From: JACKIP01 sp963710165
GTDB lineage: Bacteria > Pseudomonadota > Alphaproteobacteria > Micavibrionales > Micavibrionaceae
Direction of reading: 5' to 3'
Length of the DNA: 64,000 nt
NCBI GenBank assembly: GCA_963710165.1
Contig: CAVPYZ010000005.1
Span: 1 to 64,000 of the forward strand
Part shown: one piece after another, positions 44,595 through 53,603 of the stretch
Position numbering within the stretch: the first letter of the stretch is position 1
Layout: each line of letters opens with the position of its first letter
Notes under the pieces: generated by a model
Databases searched by the model: none
What the model was told of the DNA's origin: nothing
What the model saw: the letters and a program-made list of their open reading frames with translations, nothing else
Position numbers and translations under genes: made by a program

Positions 44595-45014
44595 ATGGAA
44601 AACGTCGTACTTGTTATACATCTGATTTTGGCTTTGGCGATTATCGTTCTGGTTCTTATTCAACGATCCGAAGGTGGTGGTTTGGGAATTGGCGGCGGTA
44701 GTGGCGGCGGCGGTGGCGGTATGGGCGGCTTTGCAACCCCAAAGGGAACAGCAAGCGCGCTCACAAAAATGACAGCCTTCTTTGCGGCCTGTTTTTTTAT
44801 CACAAGCCTGACCCTCGCGATTTTGGCGGGAACACATAATAATCAGGACGGCATTCTTTCCACATATGCTGTTGAAGCAGAAGCAACGATAGAGGGTAAT
44901 GCCGTAGCAGCTACAGAAGATGGTGCAGAAGGCATCGAAACACCTGTAACCGATTCCGAAACAGCAAGGCCTGACGTACCAGAAGAAAAACCGTCCGTTC
45001 CAATAGGGAATTAA
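44595..45014 (+). CDS. secG: Preprotein translocase subunit SecG
   Basis: Small subunit of the SecYEG channel. In 139 residues there is a membrane helix at 3-22, a cytosolic loop with IQRSEGGGLGIGGG and a Gly run (about 24-45), a second helix (about 57-78), then an acidic Ala/Glu/Thr-rich periplasmic or cytosolic tail of about 60 residues. Such tails are common in alphaproteobacterial SecG. It is in an operon with tpiA and pyrG. Confidence 0.93.
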   Translation: MENVVLVIHLILALAIIVLVLIQRSEGGGLGIGGGSGGGGGGMGGFATPKGTASALTKMTAFFAACFFITSLTLAILAGTHNNQDGILSTYAVEAEATIEGNAVAATEDGAEGIETPVTDSETARPDVPEEKPSVPIGN

Positions 45015-45022
45015 CATCTAAA

Positions 45023-46657
45023 ATGACACGATTTATATTTATGACCGGCGGCGTGGTTTCCTCTTTAGGAAAAGGCCTCGCCTCCGCCGCTTTGGGCGCG
45101 TTATTACAGGCACGCGGTTATTCGGTTCGTATCTGTAAACTAGACCCCTATCTAAATGTTGACCCCGGAACGATGAGCCCGTTTCAACATGGTGAAGTCT
45201 TTGTGACCGATGACGGTGCGGAAACCGATCTGGATTTAGGGCATTATGAGCGTTTTACAGGCCGCCCCGCGACAAAGAAAGATAACGTCACAACAGGTCG
45301 TATCTATTTAAGCGTGCTTCAAAAAGAGCGCCGTGGTGATTATCTGGGCGCGACCATTCAAGTTATTCCGCATATTACGAATGAGATTAAAGATTTTATC
45401 CGTGAAAAAGACGGTAGTGCGGATTTTGTCATTTGCGAAATAGGCGGCACAATCGGCGATATCGAAGGATTACCGTTTTTAGAAGCTATCCGCCAGTTTG
45501 GGAATGAAGTCGGGCGTGATCGTGCATTATTCATTCACATGACGCTTCTTCCTTATATTCCAACAGCAGGCGAATTAAAGACCAAACCGACACAACATTC
45601 AGTCAAGGAATTGATGAGTGCAGGCATTCGTCCAAACATTCTGCTCTGTCGTGCCGATCGGGAGATTGAGCGCGAAGAGCTGGATAAAATCGCGCTATTT
45701 TGTAATCTGGATGAGAAACGCGTTATTCCCGCATTGGATGCATCTTCCATTTACGAGGTTCCACTGACATATCATGCAGAAGGTCTGGATGAACAAGTCA
45801 TGGCGGCATTTAAGATGGACGGCGGTAAAAAACCCGATCTATCAAAATGGCAGGAAATTGTGCGCCGTGTCAAAGAGCCCGAGGGCGAAGTTACAATCGG
45901 AATCGTCGGCAAATATACCAATCTGACAGACAGTTATAAATCCTTGAATGAGGCCTTAACCCATGGTGGCATCGCCAATAACATGAAGGTTAAGCTGAAG
46001 TTTATAGATGCCAGCGAATTCGACGGGCATGAGGACGACATTGTCGACGCACTTAAAAATATTCACGGTATTCTTGTTCCCGGCGGTTTTGGCGCACGCG
46101 GTACAGAAGGTAAAATCAAAGCGGTACAATATGCCCGCGAAAATAAAATTCCTTACTTCGGAATTTGCCTTGGTATGCAAATGGCAGTTATTGAGGCGGC
46201 AAGAAACCTATGCGGTATTAAGGGCGCAAGTTCGACCGAATTTGGTGAAACGAGTGATCCTGTTGTGGGACTAATGACCGAATGGGTGCATGAAAACCGT
46301 ACGGAAAAACGCAAAGACGGCGATGATCTGGGCGGGACAATGCGACTTGGCGCTTATCCGGCGACTTTGATAGAAGGGTCAAAGATTGCAGACATATATG
46401 ATGCAAATGAGTTGAGTGAGCGTCATCGCCACAGATACGAAGTTAACATTAATTATAAAGACCAGATTGAGGCAAAAGGCTTTCAATTTGCAGGTTTGTC
46501 ACCAGATGGCGAACTGCCCGAAACATTCGAATTGCCAGATCATCCGTGGTTCATCGGCGTTCAATTTCACCCCGAGCTCAAATCCAAACCATTTGATCCA
46601 CATCCGCTATTCGTCTCATTCATCGAAGCCGCAATGAAACAGAGCAGGCTGGTTTGA
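45023..46657 (+). CDS. pyrG: CTP synthase
   Basis: Makes CTP from UTP, ATP and glutamine. It is 544 residues with the N-terminal synthetase domain (FIFMTGGVVSSLGKGLASAA, then KLDPYLNVDPGTMSPFQHGEV) and the C-terminal class I glutaminase with the Cys in YFGICLGMQ (about 380) and the His-Glu pair in VQFHPEL. It begins 8 bp after secG. The next gene starts at a TTG overlapping its stop. Confidence 0.97.
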   Translation: MTRFIFMTGGVVSSLGKGLASAALGALLQARGYSVRICKLDPYLNVDPGTMSPFQHGEVFVTDDGAETDLDLGHYERFTGRPATKKDNVTTGRIYLSVLQKERRGDYLGATIQVIPHITNEIKDFIREKDGSADFVICEIGGTIGDIEGLPFLEAIRQFGNEVGRDRALFIHMTLLPYIPTAGELKTKPTQHSVKELMSAGIRPNILLCRADREIEREELDKIALFCNLDEKRVIPALDASSIYEVPLTYHAEGLDEQVMAAFKMDGGKKPDLSKWQEIVRRVKEPEGEVTIGIVGKYTNLTDSYKSLNEALTHGGIANNMKVKLKFIDASEFDGHEDDIVDALKNIHGILVPGGFGARGTEGKIKAVQYARENKIPYFGICLGMQMAVIEAARNLCGIKGASSTEFGETSDPVVGLMTEWVHENRTEKRKDGDDLGGTMRLGAYPATLIEGSKIADIYDANELSERHRHRYEVNINYKDQIEAKGFQFAGLSPDGELPETFELPDHPWFIGVQFHPELKSKPFDPHPLFVSFIEAAMKQSRLV

Positions 46658-47070
46658 TAAAAAAGGTAATATTCTTAACTTTTATTTTATGCGCGCTAAT
46701 ACCGATCAAGCTACTCGCTGATGAAAGTCTTTTATCATGTCAAGAAATGAAGGGTAGCAATGTAGATAAATCAAATTGTTTATATGATGTTCTTCAACAA
46801 TACGAAGAAAAACTTTCTGATTTTGAAAAGGAAAAATTAAGAAAGGCGGGCGTATGGGATAGAGATTATCAGCCTCACCACATTTATAAAATTGATCTTT
46901 ATCAATCTCAGAACCAATCTAACGAAATATACAGACAATATATTGAAGCAGAATGTAGCCGCGTTCGCGAAATTTATTTATCAGGAAATGGTGCGGGAAA
47001 TGCATATGCAACATGTAAAATTGATTTAATTAAGAAGCGTTTGGAATATATGCGAACACAAAAAGATTAA
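46654..47070 (+). CDS. Secreted LprI-like Cys-rich protein
   Basis: A 138-residue exported protein. Residues 1-22 form a signal peptide (KKVIFLTFILCALIPIKLLA). The mature part has Cys at about 29, 42, 100 and 121, with SCQEMKGSNVDKSNCLYDVLQQYEEKL and an EAECSRVREIYLSGNGAGNAYATCKIDLIKKRLEYM end (both shown as gist). This spacing is like LprI/DUF1311 lysozyme-inhibitor-type proteins, but the match is weak. It starts at a TTG overlapping the pyrG stop and is much more AT-rich than pyrG or kdsA, so it looks like an insertion into an old gene run. Confidence 0.65.
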   Translation: MIKKVIFLTFILCALIPIKLLADESLLSCQEMKGSNVDKSNCLYDVLQQYEEKLSDFEKEKLRKAGVWDRDYQPHHIYKIDLYQSQNQSNEIYRQYIEAECSRVREIYLSGNGAGNAYATCKIDLIKKRLEYMRTQKD

Positions 47071-47082
47071 ACTTCTAGTTAG

Positions 47083-47253
47083 CTACAGCCACCCCATCGC
47101 AAGCCCTAAAAACACAAACAAAATCACGCCGCAAACAATAGCGCCGACGAGGGGCATGAATTTCTGACGTTTTTTGGCCTCGCGATCAGTTTCGGGATCG
47201 GCTTCATTAATTTTTTGTTCAACGTCTTCAATTTTATCTTCGATTTTGCTCAT
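47083..47253 (-). CDS. Small single-helix membrane protein (56 aa)
   Basis: A short reading frame on the minus strand: the ATG is at 47253 and the TAG ends at 47083. The product has a charged helical N-terminus (MSKIEDKIEDVEQKINEADP), a basic patch with REAKKRQK, and a C-terminal membrane helix ending GLAMGWL. The charge layout (acidic helix, then basic residues at the membrane border) argues that it is real. I know no family for it. It is divergent from kdsA, 89 bp apart. Confidence 0.6.
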   Translation of the reverse strand: MSKIEDKIEDVEQKINEADPETDREAKKRQKFMPLVGAIVCGVILFVFLGLAMGWL

Positions 47254-47342
47254 AACTGCTTTTGCTTTATTAGAATTGGAAATAGGTATAAATGATGTTA
47301 CATCTATCTGATAATAGAGCTAAAACAGAGTAAGGACAACCG

Positions 47343-48161
47343 ATGAAAACCGTTTCCGTTCAAAATATCCAGATTTCCAATGACAAACCATTTACCCTGA
47401 TTGCCGGGCCGTGCCAGATGGAAAGCCGCGATCATGCCTTTGATATGTGCGGCGCGCTCATGGAACTGACCAAAAAACTGGATATTCCTTTCATCTATAA
47501 ATCATCTTTCGATAAGGCAAATCGTACCAGCGTTTCCGGACAAAGAGGACTGGGATTAGATGAGTCTCTCCCTGTTTTTGCGGATTTGAAAAAAGAATTC
47601 GGCATGCCGACATTGACCGATATTCACACGGCCGAGCAATGTGCAACCGTTGCCGATGTAATCGATATTTTACAAATACCGGCGTTTTTATGTCGTCAGA
47701 CAGATTTATTACTGGCGGCGGGGAAAACAGGCGCCGTCATCAATATTAAAAAAGGACAGTTTTTGGCACCGTGGGACATGAAAAATGTCGCGGCAAAAGT
47801 GGCATCAACCGGCAATGAAAATATTCTTCTGACCGAACGCGGCGCGTCTTTTGGATATAATACGCTCGTGTCCGATATGCGCGCACTTCCGACCATGGCG
47901 GAAACGGGTTATCCGGTTATTTTCGACGCCACACATTCTGTCCAGCAACCGGGCGGGCAGGGAACATCGTCGGGTGGTGATCGCACCATGGTGCCTGTAT
48001 TGGCGCGCGCAGCTATTGCTGTGGGTGTTGGCGGTATTTTCATGGAAACACACCAAGACCCCGATAGCGCGCCCTCAGACGGCCCTAATATGGTGAAACT
48101 TACGGATATGTCTGCCGTATTGCAGACACTGAAAGAGCTGGACGCTGTTATTAAGGGGTAA
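47343..48161 (+). CDS. kdsA: 3-deoxy-D-manno-octulosonate-8-phosphate synthase
   Basis: Makes KDO-8-phosphate from arabinose 5-phosphate and PEP for the lipopolysaccharide core. It is 272 residues with LIAGPCQMESRDHA (19-32), IYKSSFDKANRTS (about 53-65), LTDIHTAEQC, DILQIPAFLCRQTDLL and DATHSVQQPGG. It is next to pyrG as in many alphaproteobacteria, but eno, which often follows, is missing. Confidence 0.97.
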   Translation: MKTVSVQNIQISNDKPFTLIAGPCQMESRDHAFDMCGALMELTKKLDIPFIYKSSFDKANRTSVSGQRGLGLDESLPVFADLKKEFGMPTLTDIHTAEQCATVADVIDILQIPAFLCRQTDLLLAAGKTGAVINIKKGQFLAPWDMKNVAAKVASTGNENILLTERGASFGYNTLVSDMRALPTMAETGYPVIFDATHSVQQPGGQGTSSGGDRTMVPVLARAAIAVGVGGIFMETHQDPDSAPSDGPNMVKLTDMSAVLQTLKELDAVIKG

Positions 48162-48163
48162 GC

Positions 48164-48544
48164 TTAGCTGAGTGGTTTAACCGACATATTGAAATAATGA
48201 TTTCCAATCTGAATAGCCGTGTTGACGCGCTTGTAAATTGGCGAGTCCGGATCTAAATCCTTGAATGCAACACATCCATAGGCGCGGCTGTTATCCTGCG
48301 TTCCTTTGGCGGCGTGAACATCGATTAAGACAACACGTGTGTAAAGATCGTAATATCTGGAAGCATATAAGTCATCCAACTTCGTTCCTGGAACACCGTT
48401 TAAAACAGTTTCATTATCTTCAGCCGTACCTTTACCAATTTCCTCGACCCAACCTTCCGCATTAAAACGAATCCGCATACTTGGTCCGATTTGAAACACA
48501 AATCTGCCATCAACGGGTTCTGGAACATTATTTTCGTCTGACAT
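48164..48544 (-). CDS. Unknown soluble protein
   Basis: A 126-residue acidic protein I cannot assign. It has no signal peptide or membrane segment. It contains FVFQIGPSMRIRFNAEGWVEEIG (about 15-37, predicted strands), YASRYYDLYTRVVLIDVHAA and IQIGNHYFNMSVKPL at the end, suggesting a small beta-rich fold. It starts at an ATG with AAAGAGA upstream and converges on kdsA with 2 bp between. Base composition is like the core genes. Confidence 0.7.
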   Translation of the reverse strand: MSDENNVPEPVDGRFVFQIGPSMRIRFNAEGWVEEIGKGTAEDNETVLNGVPGTKLDDLYASRYYDLYTRVVLIDVHAAKGTQDNSRAYGCVAFKDLDPDSPIYKRVNTAIQIGNHYFNMSVKPLS

Positions 48545-48662
48545 TTTTATCTCTTTCTTTAGCTATGAATTTTCCCACAATAGAATAAAACATATAGAGA
48601 TGCCAGTATATTCAAGGTTTTGGTAAGCAAGCTCAGCGATAATACAAAGTCAAAAAGATACT

Positions 48663-49085
48663 TTATTCTTTAACAAGTTGAATAGAAAAGGAAGGAACGC
48701 TTTTGCTGATATCAATCAATTTTTCCAGATTGAGCGGTTTTAGAATATATGCAGCTGCATCCATTTCTAAGGTTTCTTCCCGGTCATTTTTCGCCACTGA
48801 ACCGGACATAATGATAACGGGGATATCTTTCAAATGATCTGTATTTTTAATTCTTTTTAAAACCTCACGCCCCTCGATTTTTGGCAAGTTAAGATCAAGA
48901 ACAATTAAATCAGGGGCATCTTCACCTGCATTTTGATCTAGTATTTTTAGGGCTTCTTCACCGTCACTGGCAACGGTAATATTATTTCCCACATTTAAAG
49001 ATTTCAATGTATGTTTCACTAAAACCACATCGGCGGCATTATCTTCTACAAGCAGAATGTTTACTGATTTGACATTGTTTGTCAT
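48663..49085 (-). CDS. Rcp1-type single-domain response regulator
   Basis: A 140-residue receiver with no output domain, similar to the Rcp1 regulators that pair with phytochrome-like kinases. The acidic pair is in VEDNAADV, phospho-acceptor D64 in VLDLNLPKIEG, Ser in IMSGSVAKN and K116 in YILKPLNL. Its start overlaps the kinase stop by 4 bases (ATGA), so it is almost certainly the partner of the kinase encoded just upstream. Confidence 0.93.
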   Translation of the reverse strand: MTNNVKSVNILLVEDNAADVVLVKHTLKSLNVGNNITVASDGEEALKILDQNAGEDAPDLIVLDLNLPKIEGREVLKRIKNTDHLKDIPVIIMSGSVAKNDREETLEMDAAAYILKPLNLEKLIDISKSVPSFSIQLVKE

Positions 49086-50887
49086 TCTTTAACCTCTTTG
49101 GGGATTGTGAAATGAAATATTGACCCTTGGTTTTCTTCGGATTTGACCCAAAGTTTACCGCCCATTTTTTCAACTATTGTATAACATATCGCAAGACCAA
49201 TACCCGTACCACTATATTCTGATATGTTATGAAGTCTTTTAAAAGGCTGGAATATTTGCGCCTGATATTTTTGTTTAATACCGATACCATTATCTTCAAC
49301 CATGAATAAATAAGCGTCTGATTGCTCTTCTGATGAGACTATTATTTTTGGGGTATTACCATCTTTTTGATACTTTAATCCGTTACCAATCAGGTTTTGC
49401 ATCAAGCGTCCAAAACGAACAGGATTGGCATTGATCTGCGGTAAATCATTGATCTCTATTACGGCTTTCTTGTCTTCGATAAGCCCTTCGAAATTCTGTA
49501 GTATATTTTCGACGATGTTTTTTGTATTAAAAACTTCCCGCGTATCATTCTCATTTTTTATTTTGGAATATATAAGTAAATCATCAAGAATGGATTGCAG
49601 TCTTTTTGCACCTTCACGGCAATAATTCAAAAACATTTGTCCTTGATCGTCTAATTGATCTTTATGCTCTTTTTCTAATAATTCGGAGAAATTTGATGTC
49701 ATGCGAAGCGGCTCTTGCATATCATGGGCGGCAACATATGCAAAACGCTCCAACTCCTGATTACTGTCTGTCAGGGTTTCAATCAATTTTTCCATATCCT
49801 TATTTTGCTGCTGATACCCTTTTGTCATTCTTGAGGCAAACCGCACAGCTCTGGCATTATAGCGTGACATCATTATAAAGAATGCCAAGATCAGGCCATC
49901 TATTATAATGCCACCAATCAGAATAATTATAGGCTCGTCCGTATTGACAGTTTCTTTAAATGATTTTGTTGTCCATATGTCAAAAACCCATATCCGACCA
50001 TAAACTTCTATTTTGTACTCTTTTTTAAAAAGCGGCTTCGGGTCATAGTCCTGTTCTGCTTTTACATGTTCATCATAAAGAACCGTATCGGCATCTTTAA
50101 TTTGTATTCCAACATGACGTTTCTCTTTATTAAGCGCGCCCTCCATCAACTTTTTTACAATAAACGGGGCGTATACCAGACCTGTAAAATTCTCGGGACT
50201 GACTTCACCAATTGTTGTTTTTTCCTTATCATAGAACGGCACATAAAACAGAAACCCCGGTGTGCTTTCATCATCCTGTACCAGTGTAATGGGGCCTGTT
50301 ATCTGACCTTTACCGGTATCGCGGGCTCTTTTTGCGGCATTAAAACGATTCTGCTCATGCGCCATATCAAGCCCAACCGCTTTGGCATTAATATTTTCAG
50401 GTTCAATGTATGTAATAGGCCAGTATTCTGACTCTGCATGTTCAGGATATATCCGAAAATTCGGACGTTTTTCACGCTCGCTTTTAATAAGGCGTTGCTT
50501 ACTTTGCTCATCGTGCAAATAGTAAATAAGTCCGATGCCGTTAATACCAAGATAACGCTCATCAATCCGTAGTGTATCGCTAAAACGTTTCCATTCTTCG
50601 TAATCTATCCCCTGACTTTGGGAATGTATTGCGGCCACACCCGCCCACAGGGCGTCTTCATACTTCACCAGCCGTTCATACGTTAATTCAACGGCCTGAT
50701 CGGCTTCTTTTATGAATTGTTGTTTAATTTTTTCATTCACCTGCATTTTTGCGTATTGCCACGCGCCAAAAGTTAATGCCAAAGATCCCAAAATAATGAC
50801 CCAGTGTAACCAGTGCAATCCAGTCGACTTTTCAATCGCTTTCAACTCTTGTTCTATGTGATTAGATAATAGGGGCGAACCTGACAT
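49082..50887 (-). CDS. CHASE-domain sensor histidine kinase
   Basis: A 601-residue membrane kinase. Membrane helices at about 26-44 and 322-342 enclose a periplasmic CHASE domain (about 60-300) with GINGIGLIYYL, RPNFRIYPE, GLDMAHEQNRFNAAKRARDTG and PGFLFYVPFYD. A coiled coil is followed by HisKA with phospho-His388 (VAAHDMQEPLRM) and an ATPase domain with NLIGNGLKYQ, VEDNGIGI and GTGIGLAICYTI. CHASE domains sense small ligands outside the cytoplasm; the ligand is not predictable. It is co-translated with the receiver gene that follows. Confidence 0.94.
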   Translation of the reverse strand: MSGSPLLSNHIEQELKAIEKSTGLHWLHWVIILGSLALTFGAWQYAKMQVNEKIKQQFIKEADQAVELTYERLVKYEDALWAGVAAIHSQSQGIDYEEWKRFSDTLRIDERYLGINGIGLIYYLHDEQSKQRLIKSEREKRPNFRIYPEHAESEYWPITYIEPENINAKAVGLDMAHEQNRFNAAKRARDTGKGQITGPITLVQDDESTPGFLFYVPFYDKEKTTIGEVSPENFTGLVYAPFIVKKLMEGALNKEKRHVGIQIKDADTVLYDEHVKAEQDYDPKPLFKKEYKIEVYGRIWVFDIWTTKSFKETVNTDEPIIILIGGIIIDGLILAFFIMMSRYNARAVRFASRMTKGYQQQNKDMEKLIETLTDSNQELERFAYVAAHDMQEPLRMTSNFSELLEKEHKDQLDDQGQMFLNYCREGAKRLQSILDDLLIYSKIKNENDTREVFNTKNIVENILQNFEGLIEDKKAVIEINDLPQINANPVRFGRLMQNLIGNGLKYQKDGNTPKIIVSSEEQSDAYLFMVEDNGIGIKQKYQAQIFQPFKRLHNISEYSGTGIGLAICYTIVEKMGGKLWVKSEENQGSIFHFTIPKEVKE

Positions 50888-51028
50888 AATAAAATTATAA
50901 AGAGAAAATATTAAATGTCTTTAAATTTTAAGGCGAATAAGAAATTTTTATTATACAAAGAGATCGTTGAGTAATAGACGCTTGCTCTATCATCTCAGTT
51001 TCAAAAATATATAATGGGTTTAAAATTA

Positions 51029-51105
51029 TGGTAGCGGAGGAGGAACTCGAACCCCCGACAAATGGATTATGATTCCACTGCTCTAACCAGCTGAGCTACT
51101 CCGCC
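51029..51105 (-). tRNA. tRNA-Met (CAT), elongator type
   Basis: On the minus strand the acceptor GGCGGAG pairs with CTCCGCT, with discriminator A and encoded CCA at 51029-51031. The D arm is AGCTCAGCTGGTTAGAG, the anticodon loop carries CAT in GAATCATAATCC, and the T loop is TTCGAGT. The paired acceptor end argues against an initiator tRNA. It is 77 nt with CCA. Confidence 0.93.
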
Positions 51106-51145
51106 ATCGTGCGAAAAATTGTTATCGCTTTATTGGAAGGAAATG

Positions 51146-51718
51146 TCAAGAATCTTTCGCGCACGCTTTTGCGTAAGCCACTTTAAAATTTTCCAGCGTT
51201 TCTTCCTTTGTAATATGGGATGTATTGATCACCAGATCAAAATTCGCATCATTACCAATATTGACATCATACAGCTTTTGATAGCGGCGAATTTCGCTTT
51301 GGCGGCGTTTATCGACTTCTGCCATTGCTTCCTCCATAGACGCGAACTTCTCCCGAAATTCGGCGTCTGTGTCGTCGCTGTAAATGCGGCGAACAGCTTC
51401 ATCGGGGTCAACTGTTAGACGTACTTTAAAGGTGTCTTTTATAAAGTGCCACGCCATGCGCGAATCCAGCACGATGGGGTGGTCGCTATTATTAAGGGAA
51501 ACAAGATAATCATCAACCTTGGCATCCAGCTCTTTTTGAACCTCTGCCATTTCATTTAATTTTGTGATTGAAACGCCGCGTTCCTTTGCCAGTTTGCGGA
51601 AGATATTACCCGTGGTAATACATTCATATCCTGTATAATCGGCAACAGATTTTGCAAAAGTGCTTTTCCCGCTGCCCGGATCGCCTGTAATTGTGATACG
51701 CTTCTTTATCTCTTTCAT
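51146..51718 (-). CDS. Cytidylate kinase-like nucleotide kinase
   Basis: A 190-residue P-loop kinase of the archaeal-type cytidylate kinase family. Walker A is GDPGSGKSTFA (12-22), followed by CITTGNIFRKLAKERG, VLDSRMAWHFI (Asp and Arg of the acceptor site, about 88-98) and a lid region with FREKFASMEEAMAEVDKRRQSE and RYQKLYDVN. It probably phosphorylates CMP or a related monophosphate. It lies next to tRNA-Met and is divergent from fliX. Confidence 0.85.
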   Translation of the reverse strand: MKEIKKRITITGDPGSGKSTFAKSVADYTGYECITTGNIFRKLAKERGVSITKLNEMAEVQKELDAKVDDYLVSLNNSDHPIVLDSRMAWHFIKDTFKVRLTVDPDEAVRRIYSDDTDAEFREKFASMEEAMAEVDKRRQSEIRRYQKLYDVNIGNDANFDLVINTSHITKEETLENFKVAYAKACAKDS

Positions 51719-51776
51719 AGTATGTTATAAGAATCCTATGGCTATATGGTCAAGACATTTACCATTTTCTAAGGGA

Positions 51777-51791
51777 TTAAGTATAGGATAA
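51777..51791. promoter_or_regulatory. Possible CtrA-like site upstream of fliX
   Basis: TTAA at 51777-51780, seven bases, then ATAA at 51788-51791: seven of eight positions match the TTAA-N7-TTAA CtrA half-sites. It is 37-51 bp before the fliX start. The region is AT-rich, so chance is quite possible. Confidence 0.3.
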
Positions 51792-51827
51792 GACATCGCA
51801 TTAATATTAATAAAGTTTTTATAATCA

Positions 51828-52268
51828 ATGAAAATACAAGGCCCCAAGCAAACATCCGGTACCAGTTCGACAAAAAAAACCTCCAAACCGTCTTCGCCTG
51901 ACGGGGGATTTGGTGATTTTATGTCGGCAGGCAGTGCACAAAGCGCTGGCGCAACCTCTGCGCCGCAATCTATGACCGCGGTGGACGCGTTGCTTGCGAT
52001 ACAATCTGTTGAGGATCCGACGCAAAAGGCGGCGAAGAAACGTATGATGGCGCGTGCGGATAATGTGCTGAAAGAGCTTGATGATTTGCACATGGCGATG
52101 CTGCGCGGTGGCGTGTCAATGTCGCACATGGTCGGTATTGCCGATATGGTGGCGACGCATAAAGAAAAGGTTACAGACACAAAACTGGCCGCATTGTTGG
52201 ACGAAATTGATTTGCGTGCGCAGGTTGAACTGGCAAAAATGCGAAAAGCTCTTGATAAAAAGAGATAA
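51828..52268 (+). CDS. fliX: Flagellar assembly regulator FliX
   Basis: In Caulobacter, FliX couples completion of early flagellar parts to activation of FlbD-dependent sigma-54 promoters. The 146-residue protein has a disordered Ser/Thr/Gly-rich N-terminus (1-50) and the conserved C-terminal part: SMTAVDALLAIQSVEDPTQK (about 48-67), ADNVLKELDDLHMAMLRGG and LLDEIDLRAQVELAKMRK. It belongs to the flagellar cluster next to dksA and the flg operon; flgI, often its partner, is absent from the window. Confidence 0.9.
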   Translation: MKIQGPKQTSGTSSTKKTSKPSSPDGGFGDFMSAGSAQSAGATSAPQSMTAVDALLAIQSVEDPTQKAAKKRMMARADNVLKELDDLHMAMLRGGVSMSHMVGIADMVATHKEKVTDTKLAALLDEIDLRAQVELAKMRKALDKKR

Positions 52269-52337
52269 ACGGCTTAAAAGCATAGCTTGAAAATATTTAT
52301 TTAGGTATATTTTTAAAACGATACAGGAATATTATTA

Positions 52338-52769
52338 ATGTCATCAAATAATAGTGAAATTGTCCCCCCCGATTATGATCCGGAAGATGATAAAGGGGAA
52401 TTCATGAACCCGGTCATGCTGGCTTATTTTCGTAAACTTCTTTTGGACTGGAAAAAAGACCTTCTAAAGGGCATGAATGAAACCATTGCCAATACGTTGC
52501 AGGCAACCAATCTTCAAAAACCAGATCTGGCTGACCGTGCATCGGAAGAAACAGACCACGCGCTAGAGCTTCGCACAAAAGATCGTACACGTAAGTTAAT
52601 CAAGAAAATTGATGAAGCCGTTCAACGTATTGTCGAAGGCGAATATGGCTACTGCGAAGAAACAGGCGACGAAATATCCATCCCGCGCCTTAAAGCACGT
52701 CCGAACGCGACCCTTAGTCTTGAGGCACAGGAACGTCACGAGCGTAAAGAAAAAACGCAGAGAGATTAA
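52338..52769 (+). CDS. dksA: DksA/TraR-family transcription factor (Cys-poor)
   Basis: Binds RNA polymerase with ppGpp to tune promoters. The 143-residue protein has the coiled-coil region (about 30-100, including DRASEETDHALELRTKDRTRKL) and a C-terminal globular part with GEYGYCEETGDEISIPRLKARP. Only one of the four zinc cysteines is left, as in most alphaproteobacterial DksA proteins, so the fold does not depend on zinc. It lies between fliX and the flgH end. A strong terminator follows. Confidence 0.92.
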   Translation: MSSNNSEIVPPDYDPEDDKGEFMNPVMLAYFRKLLLDWKKDLLKGMNETIANTLQATNLQKPDLADRASEETDHALELRTKDRTRKLIKKIDEAVQRIVEGEYGYCEETGDEISIPRLKARPNATLSLEAQERHERKEKTQRD

Positions 52770-52791
52770 ATCTTTCGATCTCAATAGAATT

Positions 52792-52823
52792 AAAAAAGGA
52801 GACTAAATTCAGTCTCCTTTTTT
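52792..52823. terminator. Strong bidirectional terminator between dksA and flgH
   Basis: A 13-bp perfect stem: AAAAAAGGAGACT at 52792-52804 and AGTCTCCTTTTTT at 52811-52823, loop AAATTC. It can end both the dksA and flgFGAH transcripts. Confidence 0.92.
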
Positions 52824-52844
52824 TACGGGATATTTTCACTCTAT

Positions 52845-53588
52845 TTAAAACGGAAAGATAATATCATAAAGCTGTTGGCCATAGCGGGGCTGTTGCACTT
52901 CGGTTAGCTGTCCTTCACCGCCGTAAACGATGCGGGCTTCGGCGATTTGATTGGCATTAATGGTGTTGTTGATACTGATATCCTCGGGGCGAATAACGCC
53001 GTCTATCGCAATGATACGTTTTTCGTAATTGACCAGAACTTCCTGTTTGCCGTGAATAACCAGATTGCCGTTTGGTAAAATCTGGGTCACAAGAGCAGCA
53101 AGTTGTAGGTCAATGGCTTCTTCACGCTCAATCGACCCTTCACCGGTATAGGTTGAGTCTGCGTTTCCATCCACTAGGTTTCCGGGTATAACGGCTTCGG
53201 GTAATACTTTTGCCAATTGTGACTCAAGTCCTAGGAAATTAGGCAGGCCTGCGGTTTCAGTTGTATTACGTGTTCTTTCTGTTTCATTTTCCATCTCGGC
53301 TTCATCGGCAATTTCAATGACGACGGTAAGAATATCGCCAATATTACCCGCGCGTTGATCCTTAAAGAAGTTCTTGCGATTGGACGCCCATAAAGAATTT
53401 GGCTGTTTAACAGCAACTTCTGGGGTTGGCATTGGCAAGCTGACGGGGCGGTAGCCATTTTGAAGCGTCGGGTCCTCTATACCTGCCATAACGGGTCTTT
53501 CGCCAATATTCGAGATGCGGTCTGCGGCTCCACAGGCGCTAAGGCTTAAGGTTGCGATCGCTAGAAATATCATATTGCGTTTCATCAT
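52845..53588 (-). CDS. flgH: Flagellar L-ring lipoprotein FlgH
   Basis: Outer-membrane ring of the flagellar basal body. The 247-residue precursor has a lipobox LSAC with lipidated C19, then SLWASNRKNFFKDQRAGNIGDILTV (in two parts), DGVIRPEDISINNTINANQIAEARI and YGGEGQLTEVQQPRYGQQ. It is the last gene of the flgF-flgG-flgA-flgH operon, 15 bp after flgA. Confidence 0.96.
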   Translation of the reverse strand: MMKRNMIFLAIATLSLSACGAADRISNIGERPVMAGIEDPTLQNGYRPVSLPMPTPEVAVKQPNSLWASNRKNFFKDQRAGNIGDILTVVIEIADEAEMENETERTRNTTETAGLPNFLGLESQLAKVLPEAVIPGNLVDGNADSTYTGEGSIEREEAIDLQLAALVTQILPNGNLVIHGKQEVLVNYEKRIIAIDGVIRPEDISINNTINANQIAEARIVYGGEGQLTEVQQPRYGQQLYDIIFPF

Positions 53589-53603
53589 TATCAGTCCTCT
53601 ATT

